DNA of 36,706 bases from Pseudomonadota bacterium (GCA_023428295.1 JAEYYV010000264.1:1-36706), one strand, 5' to 3'. Shown: positions 1 to 10,158, counted from the first letter of the stretch. Numbers and translations: made by a program. Notes: generated by a model from the letters alone, not told the origin.

Positions 1-993
1 GCCAAAGAGACAGCGCCCGCGGTCAAGAAGGACCAGAAGTTCGTGTTCTCGAACACGGCGATGGGCACGATGGTCAACGTCTTCTTCTGGGCACCCGACG
101 AGGCGCGCGCGCGCGCCGCCGCGGACGCGGTGTTCGCCGAGATGAAGCGCCTCGACGGCGTGATGACCACGTGGACCGAGACCTCGGAGGTCTCGCGCAT
201 CAACCTCGCGGCGGGCAAGAAGCCGGTCGCCGTCTCCGACGAGACCTTCGCCGTGATCGCGCGCGCGCAGGACGTCGCCCGGCGCACGAACGGAATCTTC
301 GACATCACCGTCGGATCGTTCAAAGGCCTGTGGAAGTTCGATCAGGACATGGACGGCACCCTCCCCGCACCCGCCGAGGTGAAGAAGCGCCTCGCGAACG
401 TCGGGTACAAGCACCTCGTGCTGAACGCCAAGGCCAAGACGGTGTTCATCGACAAGGCCGGCGTGTCGATCACGCTCGGTGGCATCGCCAAGGGCTACGC
501 CGTCGACAAGTGCGCCACGCTGCTACGGAACCAGGGCTTCGCGAACTTCATGATCCAAGCGGGCGGCGACATGTACATCGCCGGCAGCAAGGGCGGCACG
601 CCGTGGATCGTCGCGATCCGCGATCCGCGCGGCCCCGCCGATTCGCACTTCGCGAACGCGCCGGTGAGCGATCACTCGTTCTCGACGAGCGGCGACTACG
701 AACGCGGCTTTGTCAAAGACGGCGTTCGCTACCACCACATCCTCGATCCGCGCACGGGCCAACCGGCCCGCGCATCGCGCTCGGTCACGGTGCGCGCCAC
801 CGACGCGTTCACCGCGGACGCGTGGAGCAAGGTGCTGTTCATCCTCGGCTACGAGGAGTCGCAGAAGCTCATCAAGCGCGAGAAGCTGACCGACTTCGAG
901 GCCGTGTGGATCGACGACAAGAACGAGGTCCACATGACCGACGGCATGAAGAGCGCGCTGCGGATCGAGAAGCAGCCCACGCCGGGAACCTGA
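1..993 (+). CDS. apbE: FAD:protein FMN transferase (ApbE family), 5' end outside window
   Basis: ApbE enzymes move FMN from FAD onto a Thr/Ser of target proteins, typically subunits of Rnf/Nqr-type redox complexes, and act on the outer face of the inner membrane. The frame is open from base 1, so the N-terminus, including any signal peptide or lipobox, lies outside the window. The GTG at 43 is in frame but the coding sequence before it already reads as protein. Family hallmarks are an N-terminal MGTMVNV stretch, GGIAKGYAVDK (FAD/Mg site), GGDMYIAG, and the C-terminal HHILDPRTGQP motif that carries the metal-binding and FAD-binding residues. The frame ends in TGA at 991-993, one base before the stop codon of the convergent peptidase gene. 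No target protein or Rnf/Nqr gene is visible here. Family assignment is secure; substrate is unknown. Confidence 0.93.
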   Translation, partial: AKETAPAVKKDQKFVFSNTAMGTMVNVFFWAPDEARARAAADAVFAEMKRLDGVMTTWTETSEVSRINLAAGKKPVAVSDETFAVIARAQDVARRTNGIFDITVGSFKGLWKFDQDMDGTLPAPAEVKKRLANVGYKHLVLNAKAKTVFIDKAGVSITLGGIAKGYAVDKCATLLRNQGFANFMIQAGGDMYIAGSKGGTPWIVAIRDPRGPADSHFANAPVSDHSFSTSGDYERGFVKDGVRYHHILDPRTGQPARASRSVTVRATDAFTADAWSKVLFILGYEESQKLIKREKLTDFEAVWIDDKNEVHMTDGMKSALRIEKQPTPGT

Positions 994-994
994 G

Positions 995-2275
995 CTACTT
1001 CGCGGCGGGAACGGACTCGATCTCGATCATGTGCGCGGGCGGGAGCCACCGCGCGATCGCGGCATCGATCGATGACGTCGTGACGGCGCGGTAGCGCGAC
1101 AGCTCCGTCGCCAGATCATCCGGCGTCTCGCTGTACAGCATGCCGCGCTGGATCATCTTCATGCGCGACGTGAGCGAGGACAGCGACCAGATCGCGTTGG
1201 CCTCGCGCCGCGTGACCGCGCGACCGATCGCGCGAGCATCGACACCACGCGCGCACTCCTCGTCGAGGATCGCGCGAACGCGGTCCGGGTCCGCGCCCGT
1301 CTTGAGATCCACGGTGACGTGCACTTCGCCGCCGAGCCGCCCGTTGGTGGACCACGCAGAGACGCGCTGCGCGAGCTGCGTCTCGTACACGAGGCGGCGC
1401 CAGAGCGCCCCCGTGCCGACGGCGGTCCACGCGGAGGTGAGCACGTCGAGGGACGCTGCGTCGGCCGTCGCGGCGACGGGCCCGAGCCACACGCGGTGAA
1501 TGCGAGTGAGCGCCGCGAAGCGATCGACGACCTGCGCGCGCGTGGACGCGGGCGGCGGCGCGATCGGCGTGGGACGCGTGGGCCGCGCGGACACCGGGAA
1601 GCTGCCGAAGTAGCGATCGACGAGCGCGTCCACGTCGTCGGGCACGTCGCCCGCGATCACGAGCGTCGCGTTCGCGGGGACGTACCACGTGCGATAGAAC
1701 GCGAGCACGTCGTCGACCGTGGCGGCTTGAATGTCGTCGTGGAGACCGATCGTGCCGTGGCGCAGCGGGTGCCCCTCGGGATAGAGCGCGAGACCGATCG
1801 CGAACCGCTCCGCGCCATACGCGACATCCTCGTACTTCTGGCGGCGCTCGGCGCGCACGACCTGCTGCTGCCGGATCAAGCGCTGCTCGTCGAAGTGCGG
1901 CGCGAAGTAGCCCATGCGGTCGCTCTCGATCCACAGCGCCAGCTCGAGCTGATGCGACGGCAACACCTCGTGATACGCGGTGCGCTCGGTGCTCGTCGAC
2001 GCGTTGGCATCCGTGGCACCCGCGCGCCGGAGCACCTCGTAGTGATGACCGCCGAGGCGCTCGGGCGGCGACTTGAACAGATGCTCGAACAGGTGCGCGA
2101 AGCCCGTGCGCTCGCGCCGCTCGTCGGAGCTGCCGACGCGATACCAGACGCTCGTCGCGACCTGCGGCACGGCGCGGTCCTCGTGGATGATCACCGTGAG
2201 GCCGCAGGGCAACATGCGACGCCGCGCGGCGAGGTGCGGGAGCTCGTCGACGAACGTGACCGGCGCGGTCGTCAT
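995..2275 (-). CDS. M16 family zinc metallopeptidase (pitrilysin/processing-peptidase type)
   Basis: A 426-residue M16 peptidase. The inverted zinc motif HLFEH (H61, E64, H65) is followed 78 residues later by E143 in VRAERRQKYED, the third zinc ligand, so the active site looks complete. The DRMGYF stretch and the C-terminal half (YRTWYVPANATLVIAGD) match the usual two-domain M16 fold. No signal peptide is visible, so it may be cytoplasmic. The frame stays open upstream to 2479, but that part is Arg-rich antisense of rsmI. The ATG at 2275 overlaps the rsmI stop by four bases (ATGA), which fixes the start and implies translational coupling. It is the third gene of the rpoH-rsmI-M16 operon. Proteases are common heat-shock clients, so co-transcription with an RpoH-type factor is suggestive but unproven. 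Confidence 0.9.
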   Translation of the reverse strand: MTTAPVTFVDELPHLAARRRMLPCGLTVIIHEDRAVPQVATSVWYRVGSSDERRERTGFAHLFEHLFKSPPERLGGHHYEVLRRAGATDANASTSTERTAYHEVLPSHQLELALWIESDRMGYFAPHFDEQRLIRQQQVVRAERRQKYEDVAYGAERFAIGLALYPEGHPLRHGTIGLHDDIQAATVDDVLAFYRTWYVPANATLVIAGDVPDDVDALVDRYFGSFPVSARPTRPTPIAPPPASTRAQVVDRFAALTRIHRVWLGPVAATADAASLDVLTSAWTAVGTGALWRRLVYETQLAQRVSAWSTNGRLGGEVHVTVDLKTGADPDRVRAILDEECARGVDARAIGRAVTRREANAIWSLSSLTSRMKMIQRGMLYSETPDDLATELSRYRAVTTSSIDAAIARWLPPAHMIEIESVPAAK

Positions 2276-3158
2276 CGAGTGCCGCCTTCGCTTCCGCGCG
2301 TTCGTTCGAGCGACAACGCGAGCTGGTACAGCTGGCGGCGCGGCTTGCCTGTCACCACGACGAGACGCGCGGCTGCGTCTTTGGGGCCGAGCCCGTCGGC
2401 GAGCAAGCGCGAGAGCTCGGCCTCGATGTCGATCTCGGCGCTCTGATCGACATCCGATCCCTCCACGACGATCGTGCACTCGCCCCGCGGCGCGGTGTCC
2501 GCGTACTTCGCCGCGAGCTCGCCGAGCGTCCCGCGCACGTGCTCCTCGTGCAGCTTGGTCAGCTCGCGACCGAGCGACGCACGCCGCGCAGCGCCAAAGG
2601 CGAGCGCGAGATCCGCGAACGTCTCTCCGACGCGATCCGGCGCTTCGTACAGGATCACCGTCGCGCGCAGTCCGCGAATGGATCCGAACAGCTCCTGGCG
2701 CGCGCCCTGCTCTCTCGGAGGAAAGCCGAGGAACAGGAAGCGATCGCTTGGCAACCCCGATCCCACGAGCGCCGCGAGCGACGCGCTCGGCCCGGGAATC
2801 ACCTCGACCTTCGCGCCGCTCGTCACCGCTGCGGCGACCGCACGCGCACCCGGATCCGAAACGCCCGGCATGCCCGCTTCACTGATCACCGCGACGCGCT
2901 TGCCCTCGTGGAGCGCGCGCACGAGCTCCTCGCTGCGATACGCCTCGTTGCCTTCGAACAGCGAGACGATGCGTCGCCCTTCATTCACCGCGCCGAGCGC
3001 GTCCGCTTGGGCGAGCAACGTCTTTGCCGCGCGCGTGTCCTCGGCGGCGATGACATCGGCCTCGCGAAGGATCCGCGCCGCACGCAGCGACAGATCCTCG
3101 AGGTTGCCGATGGGCGTGCCGACGACGTACAGCACGCCGCTACCGCGCGACGTGGTCA

Positions 3159-3159
<1 letters not shown>
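2272..3159 (-). CDS. rsmI: 16S rRNA (cytidine-1402-2'-O)-methyltransferase RsmI
   Basis: RsmI uses SAM to 2'-O-methylate C1402 in the decoding centre of 16S rRNA. The 295-residue length is normal. The N-terminus has the tetrapyrrole-methylase-type signature LYVVGTPIGNLEDLSLRA, followed by AEDTRAAKTLL, the SEAGMPGVSDPGARAV loop and the PGPSASLAALVGSGLPSDRF segment typical of the family. The C-terminal part (GLGPKDAAARLVVVTGKPRRQLYQLAL) matches the short HTH-like tail of RsmI. The ATG overlaps the sigma-factor stop by one base (TGATG) and the stop overlaps the peptidase start by four, so all three genes are probably translated from one mRNA. Confidence 0.95.
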
Positions 3160-4271
<1,112 letters not shown>

Positions 4272-4394
4272 TTGTCGACGAGAACTGTACTACATGCGAC
4301 CACGTGAAAGGTCTCACCTGGTGCAGCGAGAGATATGTCTGGTGAGCGTAAAGGCGTGTGGCCTCACGACACGCTCACCCTATAATCGGAAGAC
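4272..4394. promoter_or_regulatory. Divergent intergenic region with exact TATAAT 8 bp before the S41 protease start
   Basis: This 123-bp gap separates the divergent sigma-factor and protease genes and must hold both promoters. An exact -10 consensus, TATAAT, lies at 4381-4386. With normal spacing transcription would start near 4393, at or within two bases of the ATG at 4395, giving a leaderless or near-leaderless mRNA. No convincing -35 hexamer is visible 16-18 bp upstream. The only purine run, GGAAGA at 4388-4393, is too close to the ATG to act as a normal ribosome-binding site. I could not pick a clear promoter for the sigma-factor direction. Confidence 0.45.
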
Positions 4395-7300
4395 ATGCGA
4401 AGCCGGTTGAATCTGGCCCTGGTGGGGGCCGCGGGTGCGATGGCGCTCGTCCTCACCGTCACCCGTCAATCGCCCGAAGGTGTCGTCTCGCTCCAGCTGG
4501 ACGTGCCCGAGGTGCGCGCTGCTCCCGGTGAAATGCGCGTACAGCGTCACGATCTCTCGACGCTGAAGGTCTTCAATTGGGCGCTGCTTCGCATCAAGGA
4601 TCGCTACGTCGATCCGTCGCGCGTCGATCCGAAGAAGATGCTCTACGCCGCGCTGGACATGGTCCAGTACAACATTCCGGAAGTTCTCGTCGAGCCGGAT
4701 GCTCCGCGGAACAAGATCTCGATCGCGGTCAACGACAAGCGCGAGACGTTCGACACGAGCGATGTCGACTCGCCGTGGCGCATGACGATCAAGCTGCGCA
4801 AGGTCTTCCGCTTCATCGAGTCGAACATGAACGCGGGCGCCGATCTCGCGAAGGTCGAGTACGCGGCGGTCAACGGCATGCTGACCACGCTCGATCCGCA
4901 CTCGGTGCTGATGGATCCGGAGCAAGCGCGCGACATGGACGTCTCCACGTCCGGCAAGTTCGGCGGCCTCGGCATCGTCATCCGCATGATCGAGCGGAAG
5001 CTCACGGTCGTGAAGCCGATGAAGGACACGCCCGCGTGGCGCAAGGGCATCAAGGCCGGCGATCACATCGTTCGCATCAACAACGAGCCGACCGAGAACC
5101 TCACGTCCAACGAAGCGGTCGATCGCATGCGTGGTGACCCGAAGACGGGCGTCACGCTGTGGATCGAGCGCAAGGGCGAGCCCAACCTCATGCGCTTCGA
5201 TCTCGTGCGCGACATCATTCGCGTCAGCCAGGTCGAGCACAAGATCCTCGCCAAGGGCGTCGGCTACATCAAGGTGAAGCAGTTCTCGAAGGGAATCTCC
5301 GAGGACGTGTCCGATGCGCTCAAGGAGATGTCGGGCAAGGGCGCGACGTCGTGGATCCTCGACCTCCGAGGCAACCCGGGCGGTCTCCTCGAGGAAGCGG
5401 TGAAGTTGTCCGACGTGTTCGTCGACAGCGGCACGATCGTCGCCACCGTCTCGGGCCGCGATCGCGAAGCGCGTCGCGCGGAAGCGGGCATCGGCGACAC
5501 GACCAGCTCGCTCGCGGTGCTCGTCAACGGCAACTCCGCGTCCGCGTCGGAGATCGTCGCGGGTGCGCTGAAGAACCTCGATCGCGCTGCGATCATCGGA
5601 ACGCGCACGTTCGGCAAGGGCACCGTGCAGGAGCTCTACGACAACGACGATCGCTCCAAGCTGAAGCTGACGATCGCGCAGTACCTGACGCCAGGCGATC
5701 GCTCGATCCAGAACGTCGGCATCGTTCCGGACATCCAGCTCCAGCGCATGTACGTCCCGGAGAAGAACGACTCGCCGTCGGACTTCATCCGCCTTCTCTC
5801 GCCGACGCGCAGCTACGGCGAGAAGGATCTCGATGCAACGCTCGTGTCGAGCTACGCCAAGGACACCGACAAGCCCACGTACGAGGTCAGCTACCTCGTC
5901 GAGCGCAAGAAGCCCACGGCCGGCGAGCAACCCGCGCCGCCGTCCGACGAGGACGAGGAGATCGACGCGGACGAGATCGTCGAGGACTTCGAGATGAGGT
6001 TCGCGCGCGACGTGGTGTCGAGCGTCAACGTCTCGACGCGTCCCAAGCTGGTCTCCGCCGCCGCCAAGATCGTCAACAAGGTCCGCGCTGACGAGGAGAA
6101 GAAGCTCATCGCCGAGTTGACCAAGATCAACGTCGACTGGACCGCGGCACCGCAGAACGAGCCGCCCGCGAACCTCGAAGTGTCGCTGTCGACACCGTCG
6201 AAGAACCTCAAGGCCGGCGAGATCGTGAGCGTGACCGCCACGGTGAAGAACACCGGCGCGGGCACCGCGTATCGCGTGCTCTCGCGCATCCAGGGTGACG
6301 ACCCCGTGTTCGAGGACACCGAGCTGCCGATCGGCAAGGTCGGCCCGGGCGAGACCAAGACCTTCACCGCGAAGGTGCAGGTCCCCAAGGACGCGCTCGA
6401 TCGCGTCGATCGCCTCGGCCTCGAGGTGAAGGCCTCGTACAACACCACCACGCGCGTGAACCCGACCGAGGTCCGCATCGAAGCGGCGCCGCGTCCCGTG
6501 TTCGCGTACGCGTATCAGCTCGTCGACGAAGGCAACGGCGACGGCCTCGTCCAGCGCGGCGAGAAGTACCGCCTCGTCGTGCAAGTGAAGAACACCGGCA
6601 CCGGATCCACGTCGCCCGACGCTGGTTGGACGGCGCTACTTCGCAACGCGACGGGCGACGGCGTGATCCTCGCGAAGTCGCGCTTCGAGGGTAAGGACTT
6701 CCCGCTCGCGCCCAACGCCATCAAGGAGATCGAGTTCCCGCTCGCCACCGACGCGACGCTCAAGGGCAACGAGATGATCGTCGAGCTCATGGCGTACGAC
6801 TCGCAACTCGATGTCGAGACGCGCCAGAAGCTGACGTTCAAGGTGCAGCCCACCATCACCGGCACGCCTGCGCGTGGTGAAGTCACCGCCAAGACGGCGA
6901 CGGTCATCCGCTCGGGCGCCGCCGAGGATGCGCAGCCGATCGGCACCACGACCAAGGGCGCCAGCTACCCGGTGATCGCCACGTACGGGCCGTACACCAA
7001 GGTCCGCCTGGACAAGTCCGGCAAGGTCGGCTTCGTCGCCACGCAGGCGGTGTCGTCCGGCGGTGGTGGCGCGCTGACCTACGCGCCGATCTGGAACTCG
7101 ACGCCGCCCGTGATCGCGCTCGCGGCCAAGAACCTCGAGACCACGGCGGAGACGTACCGCCTCTCGGGCACCGCGAACGACGAGACCCACGTCGAGGACG
7201 TGTACATCTATGTCTCGAACTCGCGCGCGAAGATCGACAGCCGCAAGGTCTTCTACCGGTCGAACCGCGGGAACAAGGACGAGCGCAAGCTCGACTTCGC

Positions 7301-7427
7301 TACCGACCTGCCGCTATGGCCCGGCTCGAACCTCATCACGGTGGTGGCCCGCTCCAACGCCGACGTGAAGAGCGTGAAGTCGATGTACGTGTACCGGGAT
7401 CCGCCGCGTACAGCGCAAAAGCCCTGA
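4395..7427 (+). CDS. S41 family C-terminal processing protease with PDZ and multiple C-terminal beta domains
   Basis: A 1010-residue exported Ctp/tail-specific protease. Residues 1-23 are a signal peptide or anchor (MRSR then a hydrophobic run). The PDZ domain is at about 185-265 (GGLGIVIRM, AGDHIVRINN). The S41 catalytic domain at about 285-450 has LDLRGNPGGLLEEAV, then SASASEIVAGAL with predicted nucleophile S383, and GTRTFGKGTVQ with general base K408. The 25-residue Ser-Lys spacing equals that of known CtpA enzymes, so it should be active. Ordinary Ctp proteases stop near 450-500 residues. Here about 500 more follow: an acidic linker, two CARDB-like beta domains (KNTGAGTA near 625 and KNTGTGST near 735), an SH3-like segment near 835-885 and a last Ig-like domain. 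These probably tether or recognise substrates in the periplasm. The start is set by the signal peptide. Confidence 0.9.
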   Translation: MRSRLNLALVGAAGAMALVLTVTRQSPEGVVSLQLDVPEVRAAPGEMRVQRHDLSTLKVFNWALLRIKDRYVDPSRVDPKKMLYAALDMVQYNIPEVLVEPDAPRNKISIAVNDKRETFDTSDVDSPWRMTIKLRKVFRFIESNMNAGADLAKVEYAAVNGMLTTLDPHSVLMDPEQARDMDVSTSGKFGGLGIVIRMIERKLTVVKPMKDTPAWRKGIKAGDHIVRINNEPTENLTSNEAVDRMRGDPKTGVTLWIERKGEPNLMRFDLVRDIIRVSQVEHKILAKGVGYIKVKQFSKGISEDVSDALKEMSGKGATSWILDLRGNPGGLLEEAVKLSDVFVDSGTIVATVSGRDREARRAEAGIGDTTSSLAVLVNGNSASASEIVAGALKNLDRAAIIGTRTFGKGTVQELYDNDDRSKLKLTIAQYLTPGDRSIQNVGIVPDIQLQRMYVPEKNDSPSDFIRLLSPTRSYGEKDLDATLVSSYAKDTDKPTYEVSYLVERKKPTAGEQPAPPSDEDEEIDADEIVEDFEMRFARDVVSSVNVSTRPKLVSAAAKIVNKVRADEEKKLIAELTKINVDWTAAPQNEPPANLEVSLSTPSKNLKAGEIVSVTATVKNTGAGTAYRVLSRIQGDDPVFEDTELPIGKVGPGETKTFTAKVQVPKDALDRVDRLGLEVKASYNTTTRVNPTEVRIEAAPRPVFAYAYQLVDEGNGDGLVQRGEKYRLVVQVKNTGTGSTSPDAGWTALLRNATGDGVILAKSRFEGKDFPLAPNAIKEIEFPLATDATLKGNEMIVELMAYDSQLDVETRQKLTFKVQPTITGTPARGEVTAKTATVIRSGAAEDAQPIGTTTKGASYPVIATYGPYTKVRLDKSGKVGFVATQAVSSGGGGALTYAPIWNSTPPVIALAAKNLETTAETYRLSGTANDETHVEDVYIYVSNSRAKIDSRKVFYRSNRGNKDERKLDFATDLPLWPGSNLITVVARSNADVKSVKSMYVYRDPPRTAQKP

Positions 7428-7441
7428 AAAGCCTGGCAGAA

Positions 7442-7458
7442 TGCGGTGTGAATCCGCA
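7442..7458 (+). repeat. Small inverted repeat between the protease and secreted-protein genes
   Basis: TGCGG and CCGCA flank a seven-base loop. The stem is only five pairs and no T-run follows, so it is not a convincing Rho-independent terminator. It may be chance. Confidence 0.3.
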
Positions 7459-7486
7459 CGCCCTAGGTGGCGTCTCAAGGGTGACC

Positions 7487-7975
7487 ATGCGCACCAACGT
7501 CCTCGCAACTGTGGCTCTTCTGGTCTCGGCCGCGTCGCCTGCGGCTGCGGACAACAGCGTGGCCGGCGTCTATGACGTGAAGTACGAAGAGGTGTCGACG
7601 AACTGTCAGTCGCCGCTTCGGTACCCGCACGGCAAGATGGAGGTGAAGATCACGCGCGGCACGTCGATCACCGTCGACATCGATCGCACGCCGCTGATGC
7701 TCGGCTCCGTTGGCAAGAACGGAAAGATCAGCGCGAAGTCGAAGTCGGGTCCCACGTCGCTCGATGGAATGAGCGGCGTGTTCTCCGTCGCCGGCAAGAT
7801 CTCGCCCGAGGGCATGCTCACGCTCGTGATGGTCGGCGAGTACTCGGCGGGCGGCAAAGCGCTGTGCTCGCAGTCGTGGAACGTCGTCGGCAGCAAGGCC
7901 GAGCCCGTCGCGCCACCGCCCAAGACCAAGAAGTCGGCGTCGATCGATTTTCTCCCCGTGTTTCTCCGCGGCTGA
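7487..7975 (+). CDS. Small secreted protein of unknown function
   Basis: A 162-residue protein I do not recognise. Residues 1-21 form a clear Sec signal peptide with an AAA-type cleavage site (SPAAA before DN). The mature part is beta-strand-like (KMEVKITRG, SITVDIDRT, GVFSVAGKISPEGMLTLVMVG), with two cysteines (CQSP and LCSQSW) that could form one disulfide, and a Lys/Pro tail. The true start is the ATG at 7487: AAGGG at 7477-7481 sits five bases upstream and the signal peptide begins there. The open frame reaches back to 7316, but that part is inside the protease gene in another frame. The 59-bp gap to the protease holds a small inverted repeat and no clear terminator, so the two genes may be co-transcribed. 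Beta-sandwich fold is inference. Confidence 0.8.
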   Translation: MRTNVLATVALLVSAASPAAADNSVAGVYDVKYEEVSTNCQSPLRYPHGKMEVKITRGTSITVDIDRTPLMLGSVGKNGKISAKSKSGPTSLDGMSGVFSVAGKISPEGMLTLVMVGEYSAGGKALCSQSWNVVGSKAEPVAPPPKTKKSASIDFLPVFLRG

Positions 7976-8068
7976 CCTCGTCGTCGCGCGGGTAGTCAAC
8001 GCCACTACGTCGTGGTGCTGCAATCCGCTGCGCTCCCGGTGAAGACAACCTCGCGCCGGGAATCTCGA

Positions 8069-8098
8069 TTGACCCTTCTGACAAGGGCGTTGTAGGTT
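8069..8098 (+). promoter_or_regulatory. Candidate sigma-70-type promoter for the lipoprotein-kinase gene run
   Basis: TTGACC at 8069-8074 matches five of six -35 positions. An 18-bp spacer leads to TAGGTT at 8093-8098, which keeps the TA...T frame of a -10 box. It lies about 60 bp before the first lipoprotein start, within the 184-bp gap 7976-8159. A 9-bp tandem duplication (GTTGCGGTC twice, 8123-8140) lies in the leader. Prediction by eye only. Confidence 0.4.
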
Positions 8099-8159
8099 AC
8101 GAGTTGGGTAGCGACTGGAGTTGTTGCGGTCGTTGCGGTCGGACATGGGGAAGCCATCA

Positions 8160-8846
8160 ATGACGGTGACGGTCGGAGTGTGGATGCTCGCGCTGGCAGC
8201 AGGCTGTAGCCAGATCGTGGGCTTTAAAGACGTCACCCTCGAAGAGAAGGAGGATGGCGGAACGGGAAGCGACGCCGACGCCAGTGGCGACGCCGCGATC
8301 GATGCGATGCCCGACGCGATCGTCGACGCGATGATCGATGGTCCGCCGCCGAACCTCTACGTGTTCCGGACGAGCGGCAACTTCATCGGATCGTTCGGCG
8401 CAGCAGCGGGTGCGCGCGCGACGGCCGACATCAAGTGCCAGGACATCTACAACCTGGCCTACTCCACCAAGGGCTGCGCGCTCGCGAACATCCACGCGGT
8501 CATCCATATCGACGACACGGTGGATTCGCTCGCGCGCATGGACATCACGTTCCCGATCCCGCAGGGTGTCCAGCTCAAGCGCATCACCGACGAGACGGTC
8601 GTCGCGCAGAGCTGGGACGAGTTCATCAACCCGAACGCTGCGCTGATCGCGCCGGTCGACACGGGTGCCTCCGCCGTCACGTTCTGGAGTGGTCGCGGTT
8701 CGTCGTCCAACATGACGTGCTCGGGCTGGACCGCGACCGGTGGAAATGGAAACGCGGGTGATCTGACCAAGGTCAACCAGTGGACGAATCAGTCCGCGCC
8801 CGCGTGTTCCAGCGCCAATCAGAAACTGCTCTGCATCTGCTGGTAG
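8160..8846 (+). CDS. Lipoprotein with Asp-rich linker and DUF1554/endostatin-like C-terminal domain
   Basis: A 228-residue lipoprotein. The N-terminus has a hydrophobic run ending in LALAAGC, a lipobox, so the Cys near residue 16 should be lipidated. A low-complexity linker of about 35 residues rich in Asp, Ala and Gly follows, of the kind common in Myxococcota surface lipoproteins. The rest starts FRTSGNFIGSFG, contains ADIKCQDI and WSGRG, then CSGWTAT, and ends KLLCICW. This order of a Gly-rich start, ADxxC, a W-rich core and a closing LxC resembles DUF1554/endostatin-like C-type-lectin folds; that match is from memory, moderate. The ATG at 8160 has GGGGAAG at 8147-8153, six bases upstream. 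The in-frame ATG at 8145 would add a Lys and is the alternative. First gene of the run to 13934, four bases before the next. Confidence 0.8.
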   Translation: MTVTVGVWMLALAAGCSQIVGFKDVTLEEKEDGGTGSDADASGDAAIDAMPDAIVDAMIDGPPPNLYVFRTSGNFIGSFGAAAGARATADIKCQDIYNLAYSTKGCALANIHAVIHIDDTVDSLARMDITFPIPQGVQLKRITDETVVAQSWDEFINPNAALIAPVDTGASAVTFWSGRGSSSNMTCSGWTATGGNGNAGDLTKVNQWTNQSAPACSSANQKLLCICW

Positions 8847-8850
8847 CGCC

Positions 8851-10158
8851 ATGTTCACCACAACCCTCACACGATGGGTCGTCGTGTCTGCAGCCATGTT
8901 CGGTTGCAGCGGGCCCGCGAGCGTCGCGATGGATGGCGATGTGGATCAGGGTGGAGATGACGATGCGTCGATCGACGATGCTGGCTCCGACGGCGCGCTC
9001 GACGATGCAGGCGACGCGATGATCGACACCGATGCATCGCCGGGTGCACTGGCAACAATCTGCGATGGAGTACCGACCACTCCTGCGCAGTGGGAGCAAT
9101 GCTACGTAAAGCGATGGTGCGAAGTCGCGGTGAACTGCACCGAGCTCAATGCGTACTCCGATGTCGAAGAGTGTATCCAGACGTCCGGCTATGCGAGTGG
9201 AGGGCAGCGTGACTTCGACATCGCCGAGAACATCCGCGCGGTGAGCGATGGCCGCGCCACGATCGACGTCGCTCGGTTCACGGCGTGCTTGCTCGAGACG
9301 AGCCCCGAGCAGTGCAACTCGGGCGCGCAGGTCGCTGCATGTCGCCTTCGTTACAAGGGCGCGATCGCCGATGGCCAGAGCTGTTACGCCGACGCGGAGT
9401 GTGCGTCGCCCGGAGCGTCGTGTACTCCGACGGACTGTGGAGACGCGTGCTGCACCGGAACGTGCGTGCGCAAGAAGATGCTGAACGAGACCGCCTGCTC
9501 GACGACGGGTGTCAATGCGTGCGAGCCCGGGCTGGTCTGCAGCCTGGTGCAAGGCAAGTGCATCGCGGGCGACGTCGGCACCGTGTGCGTGCGCGCGACG
9601 GACTGCGATCCTGAAAACAACTGCGATCAGATCGGCAATAGCCCGGGCCTCTGCGTCGCGGACCTGCCCGTGGGAACCTCGTGCAAGAACATCCTGCAGT
9701 GTGGCGGAGAGTCCGGTTGCGTGGGGCTCAAGAGAAATGTCGGAACGCCGACCTGTCGCCGCATCACCGAGGTCGGCGACGCCTGTGATTGGTTCTGCCT
9801 CGGGAGCCTGTACTGCGATCTGAGCAACCCGACGGGACTCGGCGTTTGCAGGACCATGCCTCAGCTGAATCAAGCGTGCAGTGACTTCCTTCCGTGCACG
9901 GGAATTCACAATCAATGCGTCAATGGCACGTGCCAGCCGCGGCTCGCTTCGGGAGCTAGCTGTGCGAACCCAGCGCTCGCGTGCGATGTCGGCTTGTTCT
10001 GCACCGATCAACTCGGCGAGGCGAATCCGACGTGCCGGCCGCTGTTCGCCGACGGCGAGCTCGGATGCCGACGAGATTCACAGTGCCAATCTCACTTGTG
10101 TAGTGGGACTGCGTCGAGCGCCGGCGAATGCCGACCCGCGCTCTCTTCGTGTCCGTAG
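8851..10158 (+). CDS. Cysteine-rich lipoprotein with Asp-rich linker
   Basis: A 435-residue exported protein. A signal peptide ends in AAMFGC (Cys 19), a slightly unusual lipobox. Residues about 26-66 are an Asp/Ala/Gly-rich linker like that of the preceding gene. The remainder carries about 44 cysteines, in repeats of the form GxxCxxxxxCxxGxxC with phrases such as ADGQSCYADAEC, VGTSCKNILQC, LNQACSDFLPC and NGTCQP. These resemble the Dickkopf/EB-type disulfide modules of Myxococcota cell-surface proteins. Many disulfides imply a rigid, protease-resistant outer-surface stalk or adhesin; that role is inference. It begins four bases after the previous stop with no strong ribosome-binding site, so coupling to that gene is likely. 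Ligand and partner are unknown. Confidence 0.85.
   Translation: MFTTTLTRWVVVSAAMFGCSGPASVAMDGDVDQGGDDDASIDDAGSDGALDDAGDAMIDTDASPGALATICDGVPTTPAQWEQCYVKRWCEVAVNCTELNAYSDVEECIQTSGYASGGQRDFDIAENIRAVSDGRATIDVARFTACLLETSPEQCNSGAQVAACRLRYKGAIADGQSCYADAECASPGASCTPTDCGDACCTGTCVRKKMLNETACSTTGVNACEPGLVCSLVQGKCIAGDVGTVCVRATDCDPENNCDQIGNSPGLCVADLPVGTSCKNILQCGGESGCVGLKRNVGTPTCRRITEVGDACDWFCLGSLYCDLSNPTGLGVCRTMPQLNQACSDFLPCTGIHNQCVNGTCQPRLASGASCANPALACDVGLFCTDQLGEANPTCRPLFADGELGCRRDSQCQSHLCSGTASSAGECRPALSSCP

Noticed and set aside
4380..6584. 734-residue open frame antisense to the S41 protease gene
   Set aside because: His/Arg/Asp/Leu-rich shadow of a high-GC gene with no domain; the plus strand has a complete catalytic domain.
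7430..7486. Riboswitch-like or terminator hairpin upstream of the small secreted gene
   Set aside because: Five-pair stem, no T-run and no conserved aptamer core.
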